Shown: positions 34,708 to 42,590 of the stretch, piece by piece
How positions within the stretch are numbered: the first letter of the stretch is position 1
Layout of the letters: the number at the start of each line of letters is the position of its first letter
Assembly (NCBI GenBank): GCA_016844945.1
Contig: JAERTJ010000154.1
Span: 1-50,652 of the forward strand
Source: Fidelibacterota bacterium
GTDB lineage: Bacteria; Fidelibacterota; UBA8477; JABMPR01
Length of the DNA stretch: 50,652 nucleotides
Reading direction: 5' to 3'
Translations under genes and position numbers: made by a program
The notes under the pieces: generated by a model
Told to the model about the DNA's origin: nothing
Database searches by the model: none
Seen by the model: only the letters and a program-made list of their open reading frames with translations

Positions 34708-35583
34708 TTAATCCTGCTCCACAAGTTTTTTCTGAACCAGGATGACCATGAGCACAATTCCTGCGAAGAAGATTCCCAGTGTTGCTGAATAGCCCATATG
34801 ACCAAAATAGAACGCCTGATTATAAATGTACAACATGGCTGAAAGCGTAGAGTTCATGGGTCCGCCCCCGGTCATGACAAAGGGTTCGATAAACAGGGAG
34901 AATCCTCCGATGGTTGACAATGTCATCACTAGGACAACCGTATTGTTTAAAGCAGGGACAGTAATGTGCCAGAATTTTTGTAAAGGACCTGCACCATCAA
35001 TATCCGCTGCCTCGTACAGAAAGCGGGGAATATTTTGCAGACCGACCAAAAACAGAATCACATACAAACCTACATTTTTCCAGGTTGCCATGATTGCGAT
35101 GGATGGCATGGCCCAGTCCGGGTCATTAATCCAGGGTATCTTCTCCAACCCCATTTCCATCAGCATCATATTTAGTAATCCAGTTTCAAAACCATAGAGT
35201 TGACGCCATAAAATGGTAATGACCACACCAGATACGATGACGGGCATGAAATACAATGATCTGAAAAAGCCGCGAAAACGAATTTTCTGATTCAATCCGA
35301 TGGCCAGGAGCAATGCCACAATGATTTGCAGAGGGATGTGGATCACCAGGAAGGTCAGCGTATTCCAGATGGCATTGAAGAATTGAGCATCATTTGCCAG
35401 ACGGACAAAATTACGTAAACCGACCCACTCCATTGGAGTGATTATATTCCATTTATGGAACATGAGTACGAAAGAAAAACCAATGGGAAAGGCGACAAAC
35501 AGCGTGAAGTAAATAATGTAGGGCGAAGCCATCAAGGAACCGGTAAAACCCTCACCTCTCAATTTACTCAGGAGTTTTTTCAT
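34708..35583 (-). CDS. Carbohydrate ABC transporter permease (MalF-type)
   Basis: This 291-residue inner-membrane protein has six predicted helices and the coupling loop EAADIDGAGPLQKFWHITVP, as in the MalF/UgpA subunit of CUT1 importers. It lacks the long periplasmic P2 loop of enteric MalF, matching the compact UgpA form. Its ATG (35583) overlaps the end of the binding-protein gene by 4 bp and its stop abuts the MalG-type gene, so the three are translated as a unit. Confidence 0.93.
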   Translation of the reverse strand: MKKLLSKLRGEGFTGSLMASPYIIYFTLFVAFPIGFSFVLMFHKWNIITPMEWVGLRNFVRLANDAQFFNAIWNTLTFLVIHIPLQIIVALLLAIGLNQKIRFRGFFRSLYFMPVIVSGVVITILWRQLYGFETGLLNMMLMEMGLEKIPWINDPDWAMPSIAIMATWKNVGLYVILFLVGLQNIPRFLYEAADIDGAGPLQKFWHITVPALNNTVVLVMTLSTIGGFSLFIEPFVMTGGGPMNSTLSAMLYIYNQAFYFGHMGYSATLGIFFAGIVLMVILVQKKLVEQD

Positions 35584-36911
35584 TTTGAGCGGTTCCAGTC
35601 TATAATTACCTGAGAGCGTTGGGCAGCCAAATGGATGGACTCCTCTGGTGAGCGGGCATCATATATGGCACAAGCCTCGAATTCCTGTGAGATGGCGTCA
35701 AAGATTTCTTTCAATTCTGATGCTCCATCGACGCCCCTGGTGAAGATGGCCTGGTCAGCAAATTTTATCATACTCGGATTTTTGGAAAAATATTCTGCAT
35801 ATTTGGGATCACTGGTCAGATTTTTCCTGATAGGGATTTGGCTGGTGAGGTCTAAGAGTAAGCTATCTGCCCTGGCTGAGATCAGGTACTTGGCGAATTC
35901 CCAGGATTCTTCTGGATAATCAGTTGTGCTGAAGATGGAGATATTTTTATGATCCCCATAGGTATAGATCGGTCCGGTATGGTCATCAGGCGCAGGGATG
36001 GGGAAAAAATCGTATTCGAATCCTTCTGGTTTGTATTTTTCAACATGGGGTATAGAATAGGGTCCCGTAATGGATGTTGCTATTTGCTCGCCAATAAATT
36101 TATCACCCAGCATATCTGTAACTGGAAAGTAGCCTCGCTTATATATTTTGCGGAATAGATCAAATACTTCAATCGATGCTTCATTCTCAAATATCAAACT
36201 ATCACCATCAAATAGAGAGAGGCCTTTGGAAGCAGCCACATAAAATGGGTAATAATCAAAGAATCGTTGCCACCAGATAGGTTTGATATTGCGATATCCC
36301 ATCCATTGGTCCAGCTGCCCATCGCCATCACGATCCAGTGTCAGCTTCTCCCCAGCATCCAGCAGTTCCGAGTAGGTACGGGGAAGTGTATTAATCCCTG
36401 CATCCCTGAACATGGTTTTATTATACATGATCATGATGGGATTGGTTTTCCAGGGAAGCTGATAATAATGACCATCGCTGGCAGCAAAGGTTTCCATGAG
36501 CTCAGCAGGCACACGCTCCAGATTAAATTCAAGAAAATCATCAAATTGATCCAAACGCACCAAGCCACCTGCATGGATAAACTCATCCATGGCGCCTGGC
36601 CACATATTGGAGCAAACATCTGGTGTGGTTCCACCAGCGATAGCAGCCAACAAGACTTCTTCTGAGGACTGGCTGGATGGGATGGGTTGCAGTTTGACCT
36701 TTACAGTATGCTCCTCTGCATTCCAGGCATCTACCAGGGTTTTAGCCAGATCAATTTCATGGGGATTGGCGGAACACCAGTAGGTTAAAACTGGTTCAGA
36801 TGCTGCGCCATTTCCATTACTTGAAGTATTCCTGCTGCAGGCTGCGAAAAGAATGAGCGTACACATGAGTACTGTGAGGCTGGGGAGCTGATATGGTTTT
36901 ATATTGATCAA
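35580..36911 (-). CDS. Extracellular solute-binding lipoprotein (family 1) of the sugar ABC importer
   Basis: The protein has 443 residues. The N-terminus has a lipoprotein signal ending LILFAAC. The only start that keeps a charged, full-length signal is TTG 36911 (TTG ATC AAT); the first in-frame ATG would leave a signal that is too short. The mature part has SBP_bac_1 features: LTYWCSANPHEI strand, VKVKLQPIP, GGTTPDVCSNMWPGAMDEF and WKTNPIMIMYNKTMFRDAGI. It captures a sugar or oligosaccharide in the periplasm and hands it to the permeases at 33889-35583. It follows the PorV-like gene by 27 bp. Confidence 0.92.
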   Translation of the reverse strand: MINIKPYQLPSLTVLMCTLILFAACSRNTSSNGNGAASEPVLTYWCSANPHEIDLAKTLVDAWNAEEHTVKVKLQPIPSSQSSEEVLLAAIAGGTTPDVCSNMWPGAMDEFIHAGGLVRLDQFDDFLEFNLERVPAELMETFAASDGHYYQLPWKTNPIMIMYNKTMFRDAGINTLPRTYSELLDAGEKLTLDRDGDGQLDQWMGYRNIKPIWWQRFFDYYPFYVAASKGLSLFDGDSLIFENEASIEVFDLFRKIYKRGYFPVTDMLGDKFIGEQIATSITGPYSIPHVEKYKPEGFEYDFFPIPAPDDHTGPIYTYGDHKNISIFSTTDYPEESWEFAKYLISARADSLLLDLTSQIPIRKNLTSDPKYAEYFSKNPSMIKFADQAIFTRGVDGASELKEIFDAISQEFEACAIYDARSPEESIHLAAQRSQVIIDWNRSK

Positions 36912-36938
36912 TGTATATTCTGTAATTTTAGTTCTGAA

Positions 36939-37979
36939 TTAGAATGTAATCCCCAATGTATAGCGGGATATCCCACCCAAGCGACCCATGTCAGCATAGG
37001 CATAGTCGATCAAAATGTTTGAGGCACCAAAAAGTTTATAGTCCAACCCGGCACCCATGGTCATACCTGCTTCTGTATCAGTCTGAAACAGGGCATTATA
37101 TCCGCCGCGCAGATACAGCATGTTAAATAATTTAACCTCGGTCCCCAGATTAACGCTCTCAGAATTGTTGATGGGGTGTAAGGCATCAGCCGTAACCCGA
37201 ACACCGAGCATCGGTGAGGGATTACCTGTGTAGGATAGGCCAAATTGCATGTTTAATGGTAGGGGCCACTCATCGGTCATGAGCTCACCTATAATCTTAT
37301 CATTGTTCCCCAGATGTATGGGATCAGAATCATGGTAAATGAGTAAATCACTACCATCAAGCTGAAGCCCTTTACCAAAGTTTGAGATACAGGCACCGAT
37401 CTTAAGTCCCTGAATTCCAGCATCATAGAGGGTTCCTACATCAAATGCAAGTGTGCTGGCCTGTTCGTGCCAGATACGCTCACTAATGTATTTAGCATTA
37501 AAACCGATTGAGAAGCGATCTGTGAGCATGCGGGCATAGGATAGTCCCATTGCCAGACTGCTACCGTTATATTCTTCTCCATTTCCTTCAGGAAATTGTA
37601 CCGTCCTGACGGGCTGATTTGGAAGGGTCATGGCGTTGATAAACAAGCCTACCGTTCCCATGTTGTTTGAAAGAGGAACGGTAACACCCATAAAATTAAA
37701 GCTGATATCTGTAATCCAATCGACCTGTTCGAAGATACCACTGGCTTCACTTGTACGAGCTAGCCCGGCAGGGTTCCAATACATAGCTGTGGCATCCTCA
37801 GCGACAGCCACATACGCTCCCCCCATCCCCATGCTTCGAGCACCAATACCCACTTCCAGAAAGGCAGCCGATGTCGTTCCTGTATTGGTGAGACGGTCAC
37901 TACCTGATACCATGGCAATTGGAACCCACAACACGCAGGTGAGACTTATAATTATGCTGAATCGTTTTCTTTTGTTCAT
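36939..37979 (-). CDS. PorV/PorQ-like outer-membrane barrel protein (UPF0164 family)
   Basis: This 346-residue protein has a signal peptide (1-26) and the diagnostic start TSAAFLEVGIGARSMGMGG followed by VAVAEDATAMYWNPAGLA. These are hallmarks of the PorV/PorQ/UPF0164 branch of FadL-like outer-membrane barrels. In Bacteroidota PorV is the shuttle or attachment component of the type IX secretion system; relatives also occur next to surface-glycan genes. It ends RYTLGITF, an aromatic BAM signal. It sits between the SurA-like lipoprotein and the binding protein, and alongside three genes whose products carry or resemble Por sorting domains. Confidence 0.88.
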   Translation of the reverse strand: MNKRKRFSIIISLTCVLWVPIAMVSGSDRLTNTGTTSAAFLEVGIGARSMGMGGAYVAVAEDATAMYWNPAGLARTSEASGIFEQVDWITDISFNFMGVTVPLSNNMGTVGLFINAMTLPNQPVRTVQFPEGNGEEYNGSSLAMGLSYARMLTDRFSIGFNAKYISERIWHEQASTLAFDVGTLYDAGIQGLKIGACISNFGKGLQLDGSDLLIYHDSDPIHLGNNDKIIGELMTDEWPLPLNMQFGLSYTGNPSPMLGVRVTADALHPINNSESVNLGTEVKLFNMLYLRGGYNALFQTDTEAGMTMGAGLDYKLFGASNILIDYAYADMGRLGGISRYTLGITF

Positions 37980-37995
37980 GACATGGCTCCAAATC

Positions 37996-39360
37996 TCAAT
38001 TTAGATATGTAGTAAAAAAGTCAATTTTCCTGGGTAGACCGGCGTCGCTTGTTTCCAGGCTCATAAGCATATCCATATCTACACTTATGACTGCCTGATT
38101 CCGTAAGGTAGTACTGAGTTCAGTTAACATCCGACTGGCAATGTCATCAGTTTGAGTACTATCCGTTCCGTTCTCATCTTTTGATAGGACTTGAATATGC
38201 TGTTCCAGCTTGGCTGCCAGTAAGCGCTCCTGCCAATACCGGTAGTCCTCGGTAACCTCTTTTCGTTGATGTAAGCCTTCATTCCGACCCATTTCGGCAA
38301 AGACCACATCTCTTACATAAATTCCAACGGCATTAACCAATTTCTGACGGAGGGCAGCAGGGCTATTGGCTTCCAGCTTCTGGGGGTTCATTTGATAGTA
38401 AAACCTGAAATCATCCACAGTCAATTCACCTGACTTGAACTGAGCCAATTTCGAAGCCCCAATATCGTCCAGACGAATAGCTTCAAGCTCGAATTCGCTC
38501 TCATCTTCTCCGATAACAACATCGGGATTGGATTTAAAACTCCAAAGTACCTGGGTCAACTGCTCCAGGACCTGCCCTTTAATAATCAGGTTCTCAGGCT
38601 GCATGGTCTCCTGCACAAAGGCAAACGACCTGGCGTGTTCTTCGCGTTTCCGCAATGTTGATTGATAGTGCTCCTGTTCCTGGATAAACTGGTTTTCTGA
38701 ACTCATCTGGTTGGTTTCTATATTTAACAGCCTGAACAGATGGGACTGTCCATATTTTTCAATAGGAGCGGTCCAATCATTGAGCTCCAGGTCATACAGG
38801 GCTTTCTCCAACTCTAGATCTACATCGTTCCAGCCCACCTGATCAACCATCCCCACCCCTTCCAATTCAACATTCTTCAGCGTGGGATTGATGGGGGTAT
38901 GTGTCCAGTTTGGATTCCAGGCGACAGGTTTTTCATCTGTTATGGAATCTAGTATCACATGCTGAATCCAGAGGGTTTTCTGATCCATGGCAAAAGCATG
39001 CCTCATATCACCCTGGGTGATCATAGTTACATTGCGAATCTTCTCTCTAAATAGTTCACGCCGGATGGCTGCATCTTCCAGATATCTTAGAGCTCTGGCG
39101 TTCTCTGGTTCTTGGTCCAGACCCCTGCGCTGCGATTCCTGGGCTAGCAGGACACGTTCAACAAGACGATCAAGGACCTGATTATAAGCTTTTTCTTTTG
39201 GACCAGAGATAACGGATCTCGGACTGGTCTCGTAACTGAAGACAAATTCATCTGCACTGATGGCTCTACCATTCACATGTATGAGCCCTTCAGGGGACTG
39301 TTTCTCACATGCAACCAGAAGGCACACGACAAGTAAGAGAATTATTTTACCAGAGCGCAC
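37996..39360 (-). CDS. SurA/PpiC-like periplasmic chaperone lipoprotein
   Basis: The protein has 454 residues with a GTG start at 39360 and AGGACG site. The lipoprotein signal ends LLVVCLLVAC (Cys18). The N-terminal region resembles the SurA chaperone domain (VNGRAISADEFVFSYE, then a helix-rich VLDRLVERVLLAQESQRRGL). A degenerate parvulin-like core follows (MITQGDMRHAFAM, LWIQHVILDS). Catalytic isomerase residues are not clear, so it may be chaperone only. Its place between the 1072-residue exported protein and the PorV-like barrel suggests it assists their outer-membrane passage. Confidence 0.72.
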   Translation of the reverse strand: MRSGKIILLLVVCLLVACEKQSPEGLIHVNGRAISADEFVFSYETSPRSVISGPKEKAYNQVLDRLVERVLLAQESQRRGLDQEPENARALRYLEDAAIRRELFREKIRNVTMITQGDMRHAFAMDQKTLWIQHVILDSITDEKPVAWNPNWTHTPINPTLKNVELEGVGMVDQVGWNDVDLELEKALYDLELNDWTAPIEKYGQSHLFRLLNIETNQMSSENQFIQEQEHYQSTLRKREEHARSFAFVQETMQPENLIIKGQVLEQLTQVLWSFKSNPDVVIGEDESEFELEAIRLDDIGASKLAQFKSGELTVDDFRFYYQMNPQKLEANSPAALRQKLVNAVGIYVRDVVFAEMGRNEGLHQRKEVTEDYRYWQERLLAAKLEQHIQVLSKDENGTDSTQTDDIASRMLTELSTTLRNQAVISVDMDMLMSLETSDAGLPRKIDFFTTYLN

Positions 39361-39371
39361 GTTGAATCGTC

Positions 39372-42300
39372 CTATTTGATCACACTAAAACGACCAATGT
39401 GAGTACCGACCCGAGGTGCATCTACATGATAGAAATAGGTACCGAATGAAATCTCGTTCCCTTCAGTACTCAAGAGGTCCCAGGCTTCCATACCATCGTC
39501 TGCAGTTGATTGATGTTCTATGGTATCAACCAGATAGCCATTGAGTGTATAGATGCGAATCGTGCATTCCCTTGGCAAATTAAAGAACTGTAGACGTCGC
39601 TCTCCCCGACCAAACTGGAAATAGTTTTGGGGTTCCCACGTGGCAGTCACTACATAGGGATCAGGTACAACATAAATGTCATCCAGTTCATCCTTAGCCA
39701 GTACGTCACTTGAATCAGCTCCGCTAATATCGAGTCGAAATTTATCACCACTGCGAAATGGTTTTTTTGTCTTCAGCAGGTAAATATCTCCAGCTCCAGG
39801 AGGATCAATGGTGGCAGCCGTTGTATCCAACATGGGTACACCATCTACCCATACAGTATCCACTGAGTATTTGGATTCAAACCGAATGACCCAGGAGGTG
39901 TGTTTGCGAAAGATGAAATCATTATCCGGTACAATGATCACGAGGTCATCGCCATCATTGTAGGTCTCGCTGCGATCATGATCATACAGTGCAAAATCTG
40001 CATCAGTTGTATCGGTTACATTCCTGATCTTCACACCCACCAGTCGTGAACTAAGCCCAAAGGCACTCACCGTCTGAATGGTATCTTCACCGAGAAATTC
40101 AATTTCATAATCAGCAGGTATTTCAAGATTGAGTCGATTGCCTGATAAATCTTCCCAATCCGGGTTCAAGCGGATTCTAGGTGTATAGTCCGAACTACCT
40201 GATATCCAGCCACTTCCATCAATATCATAAACAATATTGGTGTCATTGTAGAAATTGAGTACACTTCCATTGAAGATGGGGCTTTCTTGTCCCCTGAAGA
40301 GCACCTCGGACGTATCGATCACCAGCGTATCCTGCGTCACATCTCTCAAGGTGTAGTGTGGAACTGTCTGGGTGTGAAAGTTAGTTGAATCAATAAATTC
40401 CAACTCATAGCTGACCACACCACTGGGAACATTGTATTTTTCAACAATATTTAAACCGATGGCACCAGTAGCAGGTCCCTCATGGTCAATCGTACCGACT
40501 AAAGCAGCCGGCGAGTAACCAGCAGAAGCAGGCCGAGGTACTGCTGTTCCGCAATTCACATCTAAAAATGTAACGCGACCAAATGCGTCCGTTTTGATGA
40601 TGGATGCGCAGAGGCTGGGGGCCAGACCTTCAGGAGGTCCATCGCCATAATTCACCTGGCCAAAATCATATGACACAACCGCATAGTAATAGGTCTGACC
40701 ATTTACAACATCGGTATCTGTCCAGGTGTGTTTGAGACCTGTATTCTCACCCATATTGAACTTTATACCATAAATATCCAGTGGATGAGGTCCATACCAT
40801 TCATCTTCAAGATCAAATTGTGCTTCAGGTGTACGGAAGGTCAAATTGCCATAGGAATCCGTAATTGTTTTATTCTCAAGAAACTGGGCTTCAGTAGATT
40901 TATAAATGAGATACCCTTCAAAATCATACTCCTGGAGAAAGGGATCAAAGGAATCCTCAGCTATGTCATCCCAAACCAGCGTGACTTCCTTGTCACCCGG
41001 GTATACAGATAATGTTGGTTTCAGTGGAGGCTTGGAAAAACGATAGTCAGCATTATAAATCTGCTGTACTGTACGCTTATTCTTGATTAGATCATCCTTG
41101 TCCTCACCAAACAGCAATGCCATGGAATATCGTTCTGTAGCTCCTACTTCCAGGGGGAAAGTCCCGGATGAAAAGAACATACCCAGGTTACTGGGTTGCA
41201 GTAAATCGGAGACTGGCACCAGAGCGCGTGAAAAGACATCCCAGTTTTGTTCGTCATTGGTGAGTTCATATTCATGCACGGGAAAAATATCAAACCCTGT
41301 GAGACCAATCTGGTCAGATTCATCAGGATCTGTTTCATTATAATCGGGTTCTCCATCTGTAGGCAGACCATCACCCTCCCCTTCATCTGGCGCAACATAA
41401 TGAACATCATATGGACCAACCCCATCGGCACCAACATCATCATTCAATGGCTCATCATAGTCCCAGACACCGTTACCATTCATGTCAGTGAAGGCATCCC
41501 AATCAGCATCCTCATCATTGGACCAGTGAGGTCCGGGTTCAACGAGATAGGTGGCGACAAAGGCATCCCAATCTGCGCCTTCAAAGCCATAGGGTGCTGT
41601 ATCCAGGAATACACCGGGACCATCGCTAAATCGTTTTTCGTCGGTCATGCCGTCGCCATCATTGTCCAAACCATCATTACCAATTCCAGGGCTTTCAAGG
41701 AAGGCATAGCCAGCATATCCTACGGGATACCAGTTTCCCGGTGTTCCCAGACCATCTGTATCATAGGCAAAAGCGATATCCATCTCAGCATCGTACTCAC
41801 CGATATCATCGGCACCGTCTTCTACCCCACCGACACCCCAATCCAGATATTGAGCATAAAAGGTTTTATTATAGCTATGGGTAGATTCATTGTTGATGTT
41901 GTATAACCAGAAGATACAGTCTTCTGCGAGTACATGGCTCCACTGAAAACCACGGCCTTTTACGACAAGCCCCAGTCCACCTCTGGTAGAATCACGGTCA
42001 TCACAATAGTAACTCATATGCAGATTTGGTTCTTTATCGGGATCATCATCAAAGGCGAATACCGTTTCCAGATCAGCATTGAAGATGCCTTTGCCAAAAT
42101 AGCCATTCCAGTAACCATCCCAGGTGCTTGATTTGTCGGGCCATGAATCTGGCCAACTGATGGGTTCATTACTCACGGCAGGAATGTCATTCTCTTGTGG
42201 ATCTCCATTAAACCAGAATGGTCTCGGTTCAAAGCCCCAGGGGATATCATCAGGGGATTTATCAACGAACTCTCGGTACTGGGTTTCCATGGGGTGAATG

Positions 42301-42590
42301 ATCTCCCCCAGGCTGTTTTGAACCTCAGCGGAAACGATGAGAGCGACCCCGTCACAGTAATGGCGACCATAGCTGGGCCAGTTACATGAGGGTTCGTTGG
42401 GGTAGTCCGTCACCTCACCATAATTCTTATAGCGGGTCAGAACCAGGTTGCCATCCATAGTGCCGATCCGTCGATGGAGCAAATTTCCTCTAAACTCTAG
42501 GGGTGTCTGGGCCAGCAACTCTGAGAAAAGCGGAAATACCAGCGCAACTGTTAGTAGAACCAGCATTGATTTGAACATACGCGTTCTCAT
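39372..42590 (-). CDS. Large exported protein with Ca-binding-like acidic loops and C-terminal sorting-like domain
   Basis: The protein has 1072 residues with a signal peptide (1-28, ending LLAQ). It holds several acidic Asp/Asn/Gly loops (GLDNDGDGMTDE, TDMNGNGVWDYDEPLND, DDDPDKEPN) like thrombospondin-3 or dockerin calcium sites, a fibronectin-III-like stretch near 515-640 (PLKPTLSVYPGDKEVTLVW), beta-rich domains beyond, and a Por-like C-terminus (FFNLPRECTIRIYTLNGYL ... FGTYFYHVDAP). It overlaps the TonB-receptor stop by 4 bp, so the two are coupled. The position suggests a surface partner of the receptor, in the place a SusD protein would occupy in Bacteroidota; no SusD-type helical repeats are visible. 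No enzyme motif recognised. Confidence 0.85.
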   Translation of the reverse strand: MRTRMFKSMLVLLTVALVFPLFSELLAQTPLEFRGNLLHRRIGTMDGNLVLTRYKNYGEVTDYPNEPSCNWPSYGRHYCDGVALIVSAEVQNSLGEIIHPMETQYREFVDKSPDDIPWGFEPRPFWFNGDPQENDIPAVSNEPISWPDSWPDKSSTWDGYWNGYFGKGIFNADLETVFAFDDDPDKEPNLHMSYYCDDRDSTRGGLGLVVKGRGFQWSHVLAEDCIFWLYNINNESTHSYNKTFYAQYLDWGVGGVEDGADDIGEYDAEMDIAFAYDTDGLGTPGNWYPVGYAGYAFLESPGIGNDGLDNDGDGMTDEKRFSDGPGVFLDTAPYGFEGADWDAFVATYLVEPGPHWSNDEDADWDAFTDMNGNGVWDYDEPLNDDVGADGVGPYDVHYVAPDEGEGDGLPTDGEPDYNETDPDESDQIGLTGFDIFPVHEYELTNDEQNWDVFSRALVPVSDLLQPSNLGMFFSSGTFPLEVGATERYSMALLFGEDKDDLIKNKRTVQQIYNADYRFSKPPLKPTLSVYPGDKEVTLVWDDIAEDSFDPFLQEYDFEGYLIYKSTEAQFLENKTITDSYGNLTFRTPEAQFDLEDEWYGPHPLDIYGIKFNMGENTGLKHTWTDTDVVNGQTYYYAVVSYDFGQVNYGDGPPEGLAPSLCASIIKTDAFGRVTFLDVNCGTAVPRPASAGYSPAALVGTIDHEGPATGAIGLNIVEKYNVPSGVVSYELEFIDSTNFHTQTVPHYTLRDVTQDTLVIDTSEVLFRGQESPIFNGSVLNFYNDTNIVYDIDGSGWISGSSDYTPRIRLNPDWEDLSGNRLNLEIPADYEIEFLGEDTIQTVSAFGLSSRLVGVKIRNVTDTTDADFALYDHDRSETYNDGDDLVIIVPDNDFIFRKHTSWVIRFESKYSVDTVWVDGVPMLDTTAATIDPPGAGDIYLLKTKKPFRSGDKFRLDISGADSSDVLAKDELDDIYVVPDPYVVTATWEPQNYFQFGRGERRLQFFNLPRECTIRIYTLNGYLVDTIEHQSTADDGMEAWDLLSTEGNEISFGTYFYHVDAPRVGTHIGRFSVIK

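Noticed and set aside
41247..41906. 219-codon plus-strand frame opposite the 1072-residue exported protein
   Set aside because: It is antisense to an intact long gene with signal peptide and coherent domains, has low-complexity isoleucine-rich content and no ribosome site.
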